Positions 14,950 to 22,991 of a DNA stretch of 46,044 nucleotides are shown here, piece by piece. The notes beneath the pieces were generated by a model, which saw only the letters and a list, made by a program, of their open reading frames with translations, made no database searches and was not told the DNA's origin. Position 1 is the first letter of the stretch. The number at the start of each line of letters is the position of its first letter. The DNA comes from Streptomyces netropsis. GTDB taxonomy: Bacteria > Actinomycetota > Actinomycetes > Streptomycetales > Streptomycetaceae. A program made the position numbers and the translations under genes. The stretch spans positions 1 through 46,044 of the forward strand of contig NZ_JACHJG010000025.1 of NCBI RefSeq assembly GCF_014203545.1, written 5' to 3'.

Positions 14950-15477
14950 TCACGCCGAGCCGTCGCGTTCCGGGTCCGTCGGTGGATTCTCCGTGGGGCC
15001 CGGGTGGGCTGGATTGGTGCCGGTGTCGATGAGGATCTGTTCGGCCTGGGTGACGTTGTCGGCCCGGACCGCCCGCGCCATCGCGGCGCGTGCCGCATCC
15101 GGCGTCGCCTGCGGCGGGATCACCAGCACGGAGAAGTGGTCGTTGTCGCCTCGGGTGATGAGGACCGTGTCGTCACCGGTCGGGAAGGAGTCGATGTGCA
15201 CGACCCGGTCGTCGATGACGAGGCGCGTCGGGAGTTCGTCCCAGGCACTCGCGTCCAGGCCGATGCGCGTGATGGGGCCGATGTGCTCGGTCAACGCGAT
15301 GATCAAGCCGGGCAGTTCCGTACCGATATCGCGGGAGCGTGGCCACCACGCGCCGTCGAGAATCCCCTCGCGCGAGTGTGTCGTCTCCAGCCGCACGAGA
15401 GCCGTCCCCGGTTTCACGGCCTGGTGGATGGCGTCCGGCAGGAGCTTGGGAAGGCCAGGGAATTCGGAGTCGGCCAT
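14950..15477 (-). CDS. DUF5994 family protein, copy 3
   Basis: The 175 residues start at ATG 15477 with MADSEFPGLPKLLPDAIHQA. The family core follows: LDGAWWPRSRDIGTELPGLI, ITRIGLDASAWDELPTRLVI, DDRVVHIDSFPTGDDTVLIT and FSVLVIPPQATPDAARAAMA. It is the most diverged of the three, since the Trp-Pro after the second strand is replaced and the YxVGRWDLL segment reads RGDNDHFSVL. It is cytoplasmic with unknown function. Confidence 0.83.
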   Translation of the reverse strand: MADSEFPGLPKLLPDAIHQAVKPGTALVRLETTHSREGILDGAWWPRSRDIGTELPGLIIALTEHIGPITRIGLDASAWDELPTRLVIDDRVVHIDSFPTGDDTVLITRGDNDHFSVLVIPPQATPDAARAAMARAVRADNVTQAEQILIDTGTNPAHPGPTENPPTDPERDGSA

Positions 15478-15819
15478 GATGGATCCACCCGTCTGCGGGG
15501 TTCGGCATACGCCGCGCGCCCGTGGCGCCTTCGGCGTGATTGCCGCAAGCGGAATGCCCTCGGTAGCTTCACCTTACTCTCCGGTCGGCATGGCGGCCCG
15601 TCCGCGGAATTCGGCCACGGAAACGGGAAAAGAGCTGGTCACAGGCCTTCTGGAGAACTGCCCGGAGTAGAGTGAAAGAGCCCGGCAGTCGTCGGCCCCG
15701 CGCGGGCGGCGTGGTGTGGGGCACGGCGCGGCAGGGGCACCTGGCTGACGGATCCATGGCTCGCATGGCGACGCCGGATATCTCGCATGCCGACGCCGGA
15801 CATGGAGAAGGCGGCAGAC
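15478..15819. promoter_or_regulatory. Divergent intergenic region between DUF5994 copy 3 and a small gene
   Basis: No gene is supported here. Similar short motifs face each way: CCGGAGAGTAAGGTGAAG (minus strand, near 15570-15587) and CCGGAGTAGAGTGAAAG (plus strand, near 15662-15678). Each contains a TANNNT hexamer that could be a -10 element, and CGGAGTAGGCT appears upstream of copy 2 as well. This is suggestive only. Confidence 0.4.
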
Positions 15820-16092
15820 ATGGCAACACTGCGCGAGCGGAAGCACTACCGCGAGATGGTCTTGCAGGCCCTGTACGAAACCACGGAAGGAAACCGTCTC
15901 CTGGGTGTCACCGGGGCAAAGCTGCGCGACGATCTCGATGTCCACGAAGAGGACCTGGCTGCCGCCTGCACCTATCTGGTCGGCGAAGGCTTGATCGCGG
16001 TCGACTGGGCGACGGGCAATACCCCCGCGATGGTCACGCTGACGCACCAGGGAATTCGGCTCATGGAGGCCGAGGAGGAGCAGCGCGGCTGA
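15820..16092 (+). CDS. Small winged-helix-like hypothetical protein
   Basis: The start at ATG 15820 is set by GGAGAAGG eight bases upstream; an ATG at 15787 lacks such a site. The 90 residues (MATLRERKHYREMVLQALYE onward) look like a compact winged helix: LLGVTGAKLRDDLDVHEEDL, AAACTYLVGEGLIAVDW, then the wing TPAMVTLTHQGIRLMEAEEE. It may be a DNA-binding or small adaptor protein. It is followed by a large terminator hairpin, so it is monocistronic. No family is recognised. Confidence 0.72.
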   Translation: MATLRERKHYREMVLQALYETTEGNRLLGVTGAKLRDDLDVHEEDLAAACTYLVGEGLIAVDWATGNTPAMVTLTHQGIRLMEAEEEQRG

Positions 16093-16203
16093 GGGGCTGC
16101 TTTCCGTATCGGTACGCAGGAAAGCAGCCTGCCGGGAAATCGCCCCAGGCGTAGCATGGGAAGTGGGTCCGCGCACTCTCATGTGCAACGACCTGGAAGG
16201 GCG

Positions 16204-16255
16204 GCCCCGGTGTGTACGTGCCGGGGCCGTTGACACGGCACGTACACACCGGGGC
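16204..16255 (+). terminator. 19-bp perfect hairpin
   Basis: Arms 16204-16222 and 16237-16255 pair perfectly around a 14-base loop, 110 bases after the gene ending at 16092 and 125 bases before the next start. It probably terminates the upstream gene. Confidence 0.75.
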
Positions 16256-16379
16256 TGGCCCCCGCTGCCCGCTCCCTCAACCGGTCGGCTCGCCACGGCG
16301 CGGCTCGGCGCCGAGGAGTTATCCACAGGCTGCGGCACTCACGGGCACGTTGTCGCCCGTTCGGCGCAGAATGGGGGGC

Positions 16380-18269
16380 ATGACTGAGAGCAACGGGCCC
16401 CAGCGGGGCGACGGGTCCATGCGGGCCGACGGGTCCATGCCGGATTGGGAGAGGCGCTTCCGGGCGCCGCGGGTGGGGCTGCCGAGGTGGGCGGAGGACG
16501 CCCCGGACCGGTCGCTGTTCACGTCGAACGTGACGGGCACCTTCGAGCTGTACGCGTGGGACCGGGCGACGGGCGCGCAGCGGCAGGCGACCGACCGGCC
16601 GAACGGCACGACGGGCGGCCTGCTCTCCCCGGACGGCGAGTGGATCTGGTGGTTCTCGGACAAGGACGGCGACGAGTTCGGCGTCTGGATGCGGCAGCCC
16701 TTCCACGGCGGGCCGGACGAGCCCGCGACGCCCGGCCTCGATCCCTCCTACCCCGACGGGCTGGCCCTCGGCCGGGACGGCACGGCCGTCGTGGGGCGGT
16801 CCACGGACAAGGGGGGCTCGACGGTCCACGTCGTGCGGCCCGGGGCCGAGCCCGTGGAGATCTACCGCCACACGGAGTCCGCGGGCGTCGGTGATCTGTC
16901 CCACGACGGCACTCTGATCGCGATCGAGCACACCGAGCACGGCGACGCCATGCACTCGGCGATCCGTGTCGTCCGGGCGGACGGCACGGCCGTCGCCGAG
17001 CTGGACGACACCCGGGGCGGCACCGAGGAGCTGGGCCTGTCCGCCATGGGCTTCGCGCCGGTCGACGGGGACTCCCGGCTGCTCGTCGGGCACCAGCGGC
17101 GCGGCCGCTGGGAGCCCCTGCTGTGGGACCCGGTGACGGGCGAGGAGACGACGCTCGCCGTCGAGCTGCCCGGCGACCTGGGCGCGGACTGGTATCCGGA
17201 CGGCTCCGCCCTGCTGATCGAGCACAGCTACCAGGCGCGCAGCGAGCTGTGGCGGTACGAGCTGGGGAGCGGTGAGCTGACCCGGCTGGAGACGCCCGAG
17301 GGCACGGTGTCCGGGGCGCTGCCGCGTCCGGACGGGACGGTGGAGTTCCTGTGGTCCTCGGCCGCGAAGCCGCCGGTGGTGCGGTCCACGAGTGGGCGGG
17401 TCGTGCTGGACCCGCCGGCGCCGGCCCACGGGGTGGGCAGCGCCCCGGACTCGGTGCCGGTCAGCGACGCGTGGGTGCCGGGGCCGGGCGGCGATGTGCA
17501 CGCGCTGGTGCAGAAGCCCGCGGGCGAGGGGCCGTTCCCGACCGTCTTCGACATCCACGGCGGCCCGACCTGGCACGACAGCGATGCCTTCGCCGCGGGT
17601 CCGGCGGCCTGGGTGGACCACGGTTTCGCGGTCGTGCGGGTCAACTACCGCGGGTCGACCGGCTACGGCCGGGCGTGGACGGACGCGCTCAAGCACCGGG
17701 TGGGGCTGATCGAGCTGGAGGACATCGCGGCGGTGCGGGACTGGGCCGTGGCGAGCGGGCTCGCGGACCCGGACCGGCTGGTCCTGGCGGGCGGCTCGTG
17801 GGGCGGATATCTGACGCTGCTGGGCCTCGGCACCCAGCCGGACGCCTGGGCGCTCGGGCTCGCGGCGGTCCCCGTGGCGGACTATGTGACGGCGTATCAC
17901 GACGAGATGGAGGCGCTGAAGGCCCTGGACCGCACGTTGCTGGGCGGCACCCCGGAGGAGGTGCCGGAGCGCTACGCCGCGTCGTCACCGCTGACGTACG
18001 TCGACGACGTCCGGGCCCCGGTCTACATCTCCGCGGGCATGAACGACCCGCGCTGCCCGATCCAGCAGGTCGAGAACTACGTGGACCGGCTGACGGAGCG
18101 TGGCCATCCGCACGAGGTGTACCGCTATGACGCGGGGCACGGCTCGCTGGTGGTGGAGGAGCGGATCAAGCAGCTTCGGCTGGAGATCGCTTTTGCGGAG
18201 CGTCATCTGAGCCGTCCGGCCGGGTCGGACCGTCCGGGCGATCCGGACCGTCCGGGTCCTCGGGGGTGA
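16380..18269 (+). CDS. S9 (prolyl oligopeptidase) family serine peptidase
   Basis: ATG 16380 follows a G-rich site and gives 629 residues. Residues from about 30 to 340 form a TolB/propeller-like region with repeated beta blades (GGLLSPDGEWIWWFSDKDGD, ...VSGALPRPDGTVEFLWSS). The C-terminal part is an alpha/beta-hydrolase peptidase with GGSWGGY (Ser473), GMNDPRCP (Asp556) and AGHGSL (His587). It should cleave short peptides, possibly acylaminoacyl or dipeptidyl type. No signal peptide is seen, so it is cytoplasmic. Its last 104 bases overlap the 3' end of the convergent SURF1 gene, where it encodes a short Pro/Arg/Gly tail. Confidence 0.9.
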   Translation: MTESNGPQRGDGSMRADGSMPDWERRFRAPRVGLPRWAEDAPDRSLFTSNVTGTFELYAWDRATGAQRQATDRPNGTTGGLLSPDGEWIWWFSDKDGDEFGVWMRQPFHGGPDEPATPGLDPSYPDGLALGRDGTAVVGRSTDKGGSTVHVVRPGAEPVEIYRHTESAGVGDLSHDGTLIAIEHTEHGDAMHSAIRVVRADGTAVAELDDTRGGTEELGLSAMGFAPVDGDSRLLVGHQRRGRWEPLLWDPVTGEETTLAVELPGDLGADWYPDGSALLIEHSYQARSELWRYELGSGELTRLETPEGTVSGALPRPDGTVEFLWSSAAKPPVVRSTSGRVVLDPPAPAHGVGSAPDSVPVSDAWVPGPGGDVHALVQKPAGEGPFPTVFDIHGGPTWHDSDAFAAGPAAWVDHGFAVVRVNYRGSTGYGRAWTDALKHRVGLIELEDIAAVRDWAVASGLADPDRLVLAGGSWGGYLTLLGLGTQPDAWALGLAAVPVADYVTAYHDEMEALKALDRTLLGGTPEEVPERYAASSPLTYVDDVRAPVYISAGMNDPRCPIQQVENYVDRLTERGHPHEVYRYDAGHGSLVVEERIKQLRLEIAFAERHLSRPAGSDRPGDPDRPGPRG

Positions 18270-19035
18270 TGCCGAGCGCCAGGTCCCGGGCGGCTTCCGT
18301 CTCCCGGCGGAACAGCCGGAACCACATGAAGACGACGAAGCCGGCGACGGCGAACCACTCGCCGGTGTAGCCGAGGTTCTGGAAGGCCTTGAGGTCGAGG
18401 CCGCTGCCGGGGGCCGCGGACGGGGGCACCGGGATCATGGCGCCCGATGCCTTGGGTGCGGTGATCCACGCGTCGTACACCTGGTACGGCACGAGGTTGA
18501 CCAGCGAAGCCGCGCTGATCACACCGAGCTGCCCCTGGGGCAGGCCGCCGCGTGCCCGTACGCCCTTGGAGCCGACGGTCTCCGAGGACTGGAGCGCGCC
18601 GGTCACGGTGACCTGGCCGGCGGGCGGGGCGGGCACCTTGGCGGCGTCGGCCCGGGAGTTCGCGTCGCCGGGCAGCCAGCCCCGCACGACGGGCAGGGCC
18701 TTGCCACCGTCGGTCCGGAGCAGGGTCAGGACGTAGAAGCCCCTGCGGTCCTCGAGGTCCCGGTCCGGCACGAGCAGCTGGTGCGCGGTGTCGTAGCGGC
18801 CGGTCGCCGTGGCCTGACGGCCGGAGGTCTCGGTGCTCACCGGCAGCAGGTCGTGCAGCGGCTCGGCGGCGGCGGTGCGGGCGTTGTCGGCCTGCGTCTG
18901 CTGTTCACGGTGCGAGTCGACGCGCGATTCGAAGCGGCCGAGCTGCCAGCTGCCCATGAACAGACACACGGGGATGGCCAGCACGGCGAAGACGTTGATC
19001 CCCCACCAGCGGGGAGTCAGCAGGAACCGATACAC
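18166..19035 (-). CDS. SURF1 family protein (cytochrome oxidase biogenesis)
   Basis: The 289 residues have the SURF1 layout: a membrane helix near residues 13-29 (NVFAVLAIPVCLFMGSWQLGR, the GxWQLxR motif), a large extracytoplasmic loop with VVRGWLPG and the late YTGEWFAVAGFVVFMWFRLF second helix. SURF1 helps assemble the haem a3/CuB centre of aa3-type oxidase. The C-terminal 40 residues (DPDGPDRPDGPTRPDGSDD) are repetitive and lie over the end of the S9 peptidase gene. The two neighbours are convergent with no terminator between them. Confidence 0.9.
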   Translation of the reverse strand: MYRFLLTPRWWGINVFAVLAIPVCLFMGSWQLGRFESRVDSHREQQTQADNARTAAAEPLHDLLPVSTETSGRQATATGRYDTAHQLLVPDRDLEDRRGFYVLTLLRTDGGKALPVVRGWLPGDANSRADAAKVPAPPAGQVTVTGALQSSETVGSKGVRARGGLPQGQLGVISAASLVNLVPYQVYDAWITAPKASGAMIPVPPSAAPGSGLDLKAFQNLGYTGEWFAVAGFVVFMWFRLFRRETEAARDLALGITPEDPDGPDRPDGPTRPDGSDDAPQKRSPAEAA

Positions 19036-19197
19036 ACCACCACGGTACGGGCATCGATCCGCCGGGCGGCACCGGCCCCTCCCGTTCCGGGCCGGACCGC
19101 TCCGCCGGGCCCCGCTCCCGGTTCCCCGGGCCCGCCCGACCCGGCCGGCTGATCGACCGGAGGAACGCCTCGCTCGAACCGGCCCCGTGGGCGCGGG

Positions 19198-20454
19198 CTA
19201 CGGCTTGGTGCCGAGCGGGCCGGTGCGGTAGACCGTGCCGGCGCAGGCGTCGTTGATCTTCGCGTCCGCGGCGGCGGGCTCCCCGGTGTCCGGGGTGTGG
19301 CTGACCACGACGCTCGCCGGCGGCTTCGGCTCAGGGGTGTCCTGGCCGGTCGGCTGGTCCATGGCCGTGGTGCCGGAGGCCGGGGGGGTGCTCGCGGCGG
19401 GCGACGGGGAGGCGCCGCCCCCGCCGTTGGCGCAACCGCTCGGACCGCCGCCGGACGCCGGGATCCAGGCGAACTTGACCTCGTAGGCCTGGCCGGGCTG
19501 GAGGATCACCTCGCTGGGCTCGGTGGACGGGTCGGGCAGCCCGGTCGCGGCGTCGCCGGCCGTGTGGTCCACGACGGAGACGCGGGAGGTCTCGGCGCTG
19601 CCCTGCCCGGCGACGTCGACGGCGCCCGGCCCGCCCACCGTGCACACGGCGTGGGAGACGTTGACGACGCGGAAGGAGCCGTAGACGCGGCCTTCACGGT
19701 CGGCCGCGCCGACGCTGCCCGCGCCGTTGCCGAGCTGGTTGCGGTCGCAGGTCGGCGAGGTCGCGGCGAGAGTGCTGGTGGGTCCGGGAAGGGGACCGCC
19801 AGGGGCGCCGCCCGCGTGGCTTTCGGGGCGGGCGTCCTCTCCCTTGCGCTCCTCCTTGTGCTCCTCGTCCTTGCGGTCGGCCGGGTGAGAGGAGCCCTCC
19901 TCGGGCTCGCGGCCCTCCCCGCCGCCGCTGCGCCGCCCCTCGGCGGTGCCCTCATCGGTCTGCTGGCTGCTCGCGGCGTTCGCCGGACGGTCGTCGGCGG
20001 TGCCGACGGTGGTGGCGACGCGCAGGAGCGCGGGCATGGCCGTACCCCCGAGGATCACGGCCGCCGCCACGCCGACGACGACCTGCCGACGCCGCGTACG
20101 CCGGGCGGGGACGGCACGCCGCAGATGCTCCAGCGCGTCGGCGGAAGGCTCGAGGTCGTCGACGGCGCCGTGCAGCAGCCGGCGCAGCGCCTGCTCGTCG
20201 ACGTCGCCGGCGGCCATGTCGCCGTCGCTCACGCCGCCTTCGGCCGCCGTACCCGTGCCGAAGCCCTGATCGAGGTGACCGACCGGGCCGAGCTGACCGG
20301 CCTGGCCGAGCCGGCCCTCACCGGCCTGGCCCTCACCGGCGCCCTCATCGATCTGGCCGATACGACAGTCCTGGTGCTGCTGTTGGTCCTGGCCAGGCTC
20401 CTGATCCTTACGGACGTCCTGGTTCCGGCGACCGCCCGGGAAGTGGTGGTTCAT
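19198..20454 (-). CDS. Membrane-anchored protein of the ECF sigma operon (putative anti-sigma partner)
   Basis: ATG 20454 overlaps the stop of the sigma gene in an ATGA. The 418 residues comprise a low-complexity N-terminus rich in Gly and Gln; a helical segment (DEQALRRLLHGAVDDLEPSA); one membrane helix (QVVVGVAAAVILGGTAMPAL, about 130-150); a charged extracytoplasmic linker; and a C-terminal domain with paired Cys (PTCDRNQLG, AVCTVGGPG, GCANGGG, NDACAGTVY). Position and topology fit an anti-sigma or sensor partner, but no zinc HxxxCxxC anti-sigma motif is visible, so the role is inferred from context. Confidence 0.75.
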   Translation of the reverse strand: MNHHFPGGRRNQDVRKDQEPGQDQQQHQDCRIGQIDEGAGEGQAGEGRLGQAGQLGPVGHLDQGFGTGTAAEGGVSDGDMAAGDVDEQALRRLLHGAVDDLEPSADALEHLRRAVPARRTRRRQVVVGVAAAVILGGTAMPALLRVATTVGTADDRPANAASSQQTDEGTAEGRRSGGGEGREPEEGSSHPADRKDEEHKEERKGEDARPESHAGGAPGGPLPGPTSTLAATSPTCDRNQLGNGAGSVGAADREGRVYGSFRVVNVSHAVCTVGGPGAVDVAGQGSAETSRVSVVDHTAGDAATGLPDPSTEPSEVILQPGQAYEVKFAWIPASGGGPSGCANGGGGASPSPAASTPPASGTTAMDQPTGQDTPEPKPPASVVVSHTPDTGEPAAADAKINDACAGTVYRTGPLGTKP

Positions 20455-21026
20455 GCCGGGGCCTCCATGGCGACGCGCAGCGCCGCGATGCCCCGCGAGC
20501 CGTACGCCTTGACCGAGCCGAGCGAAAGGCCCAGCGTCTCCGCGACCTGCACCTCGGTCATGTCGGCGAAGTAGCGCAGAACCAGGACCTCGCGCTGGCG
20601 GCGCTGCAGTCCACGCATCGCTTGAATCAATTGGTCGCGCTCCAGCTGTTCGTACGCGCCCTCTTCCGCGCTCGCCATATCGGGCATCGGCTTGGAGAGC
20701 AGCTTCAGCCCGAGAATGCGGCGGCGAAGCGCGGAGCGGGACAGATTGACGACAGTCTGCCGCAAATAGGCGAGGGTCTTTTCCGGGTCGCGAACCCGGT
20801 TGCGTGCGGAATGCACCCGTATGAAGGCTTCCTGCACCACGTCCTCACAGGAGGCGGTGTCGTCCAGGAGCAGGGCAGCGAGGCCGAGCAGCGACCGGTA
20901 GTGGGCGCGGTAGGTCTCGGTGAGGTGGTCGACTGTGGTGCCCGCAGCCATCGCCTCGTCAGCGTCCCCACGCTGCGGGGGTATCTGCGCGGGGCGGGCG
21001 GCGGACCAGGGAGCGATCACCGGCAT
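20451..21026 (-). CDS. ECF sigma factor, SigE-like group
   Basis: The 191 residues from ATG 21026 hold sigma region 2 (YRSLLGLAALLLDDTASCED, VVQEAFIRVHSARNRVRDPE) and region 4 (LQRRQREVLVLRYFADMTEV, QVAETLGLSLGSVKAYGSRG). The frame is open to 21107 upstream, and a downstream ATG near 20951 (MAAGTTVDHLTETYR) is another possible start. I favour 21026 because the MPVIAPW opening resembles homologues as I remember them; the ribosome site does not decide it. It is translationally coupled to the membrane protein at 19198-20454. It would direct RNA polymerase to a small envelope- or stress-related regulon. Confidence 0.88.
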   Translation of the reverse strand: MPVIAPWSAARPAQIPPQRGDADEAMAAGTTVDHLTETYRAHYRSLLGLAALLLDDTASCEDVVQEAFIRVHSARNRVRDPEKTLAYLRQTVVNLSRSALRRRILGLKLLSKPMPDMASAEEGAYEQLERDQLIQAMRGLQRRQREVLVLRYFADMTEVQVAETLGLSLGSVKAYGSRGIAALRVAMEAPA

Positions 21027-21260
21027 GCCACCCGACGTGCGCGAACGCGGGCGCGCTGCGGCGCTGCTCCGCCTCGGGGCGGTTGCGATGCTGATGACCT
21101 CTGCCACGCCTGTTGGACACGCTTCCCCCCGTCAGGGTTGTACGCGCAAGGCACCGCGTTTGACGATGCGCCGAACGACGATGCGCCATATGCCCTCATG
21201 CGTACCAGCTCTTCCCGAATACCCCGATTTTGGTACCGCCGCGAGAGACGGCAACAAAGA

Positions 21261-21299
21261 CGCTCCCCGCCCTGCTGTGGTTGCAGTGGGCGGGGAGCG
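21261..21299 (-). terminator. Terminator after asd
   Basis: A 12-bp stem (21261-21272 with 21288-21299) and a 15-base loop lie 83 bases downstream of the asd stop, before the sigma operon. Confidence 0.8.
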
Positions 21300-21381
21300 A
21301 ATCGTCGAACAGATCGTCTGCCCAGTTCAAGAGGTCCGGACCAACGACTTGATCACAGGACCTTCACACGTCCCCCAAGTA

Positions 21382-22473
21382 TTACGGGGCCGTCAGCTCC
21401 GCCGCCACGACTTCTGCGATCTGGGCGGTGTTGAGGGCCGCGCCCTTGCGTAGATTGTCGCCGCAGACGAAGAGTTCGAGCGCATTCGGGTCGTCCAGCG
21501 AGCGCCGTACCCGGCCGACCCACGTCGGGTCGGTGCCCACCACATCGGCGGGCGTGGGGAATTCGCCCTCGGCCGGATTGTCGAAGAGCACGACCCCCGG
21601 CGCGTTGGCCAGGATCTCGTGCGCCTGGTCGACCGTCACCTCGTTCTCGAACCGCGCGTGCACGGTCAGCGAGTGCGTGGTGATGACCGGGACCCGGACA
21701 CAGGTCGCGGTGACCCGCAGGTCCGGCAGCCCGAGGATCTTGCGGGATTCGTTGCGGACCTTGAGCTCCTCGGAGGACCAGCCGTCCTCCTTGAGCGAAC
21801 CGGCCCACGGCACGACGTTCAATGCCAGCGGGGCCGGGAACGGCCCCGTCGTGTCGCCGACCGCGCGCCGCACATCGCCGGGCTGCGTGCCCAGCTCCGT
21901 GCCGACGACGGCCGCGAGCTGCGCGCGCAGGGTGTCGACGCCGTCCTTGCCCGCGCCGGAGGCCGCCTGGTACGAGGAGACGATCAGCTCGCTCAGCCCG
22001 AACTCGGCGTGCAGGGCCCCCATCGCCACGATCATCGACAGGGTGGTGCAGTTGGGGTTGGAGATGATCCCGCGCGGCCGCATCCGCGCCGCGTGCGCGT
22101 TCACCTCGGGCACCACCAGCGGCACGTCCGGATCCATCCGGAAGGCGCCGGAGTTGTCCACGGCGACCGCGCCCTTGGCGGCGGCGATCGGCGCCCAGCG
22201 CGCGGAGACCTCGTCGGGCACGTCGAACATCGCGACGTCGACGCCCTCGAAGGCCTCCTCGCTCAGCGCGACGACCTCGACCTCCTCGCCCCGGACGGTC
22301 AGCTTCCGCCCCGCCGAGCGCGGGGACGCGACGAGACGGATCTCGCCCCAGACGTCCTCGCGCTGCGACAGGATCTCGAGCATGACCGTACCGACGGCGC
22401 CGGTCGCGCCGACGACGGCGAGGGTGGGCTTACGGCCCGTACGCGCGGTACGGGCCGCATGGCCGTCGGTCAT
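21382..22473 (-). CDS. asd: Aspartate-semialdehyde dehydrogenase
   Basis: ATG 22473 overlaps the ask stop (ATGA) and gives 363 residues. The enzyme reduces aspartyl phosphate to aspartate semialdehyde with NADPH, the shared step to lysine, diaminopimelate, threonine and methionine. Visible features are the nucleotide loop AVVGATGAVGTVML (19-32), the catalytic Cys142 in IISNPNCTT, and the Arg/His motif RVPVITTHSLTVHARF. Starting at MTDGHAARTA is preferred because the much longer open frame upstream only shadows ask. It is the distal gene of the ask-asd operon and is followed by a terminator. Confidence 0.95.
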   Translation of the reverse strand: MTDGHAARTARTGRKPTLAVVGATGAVGTVMLEILSQREDVWGEIRLVASPRSAGRKLTVRGEEVEVVALSEEAFEGVDVAMFDVPDEVSARWAPIAAAKGAVAVDNSGAFRMDPDVPLVVPEVNAHAARMRPRGIISNPNCTTLSMIVAMGALHAEFGLSELIVSSYQAASGAGKDGVDTLRAQLAAVVGTELGTQPGDVRRAVGDTTGPFPAPLALNVVPWAGSLKEDGWSSEELKVRNESRKILGLPDLRVTATCVRVPVITTHSLTVHARFENEVTVDQAHEILANAPGVVLFDNPAEGEFPTPADVVGTDPTWVGRVRRSLDDPNALELFVCGDNLRKGAALNTAQIAEVVAAELTAP

Positions 22474-22991
22474 CGACCGGTGCCCCCGTAGACGACCGCC
22501 TCGTCGCTGTCGGTGTCCAGGCCGAAGGCCGTGTGCACGGCGCGCACCGCTTCGTTCACATCGTCGGCACGGGTGACGACCGAGATGCGGATCTCGGAGG
22601 TCGAGATCAGCTCGATGTTCACGCCGGCGTCCGACAGCGCCTCGAAGAACGTCGCCGTGACCCCGGGGTTGGTCTTCATCCCGGCGCCGACCAGCGAGAT
22701 CTTGGCGATCTGGTCGTCGTAGCGCAGCGAGTCGAAGCCGATGCCGGCCTTCGTCTTCTCCAGCGCCGCGATGGCCTTGCGGCCCTCGGTCTTCGGCAGC
22801 GTGAAGGAGATGTCGGTCAGACCGGTGGACGCGGCCGAGACGTTCTGCACGACCATGTCGATGTTGATCTCGGCGTCCGCGATCGCGCGGAAGATCGTCG
22901 CGGCCTCGCCCGGCTTGTCCGGCACCCCGACGACCGTGACCTTCGCCTCGGACGTGTCGTGGGCAACCCCCGAGATGATCGCCTGCTCCAT
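22470..22991 (-). CDS. Aspartate kinase beta subunit (in-frame internal start)
   Basis: ATG 22991 (MEQAIISGVAHDTSEAKVTV) is preceded eight bases upstream by AAGGGG (23000-23005), placed exactly at the junction of the kinase and ACT domains. The 173-residue product equals the regulatory beta subunit known in the corynebacterial and Bacillus-type enzymes, where the alpha and beta genes overlap in frame. The site is seen directly; its use here is inferred from the family. Confidence 0.7.
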   Translation of the reverse strand: MEQAIISGVAHDTSEAKVTVVGVPDKPGEAATIFRAIADAEINIDMVVQNVSAASTGLTDISFTLPKTEGRKAIAALEKTKAGIGFDSLRYDDQIAKISLVGAGMKTNPGVTATFFEALSDAGVNIELISTSEIRISVVTRADDVNEAVRAVHTAFGLDTDSDEAVVYGGTGR

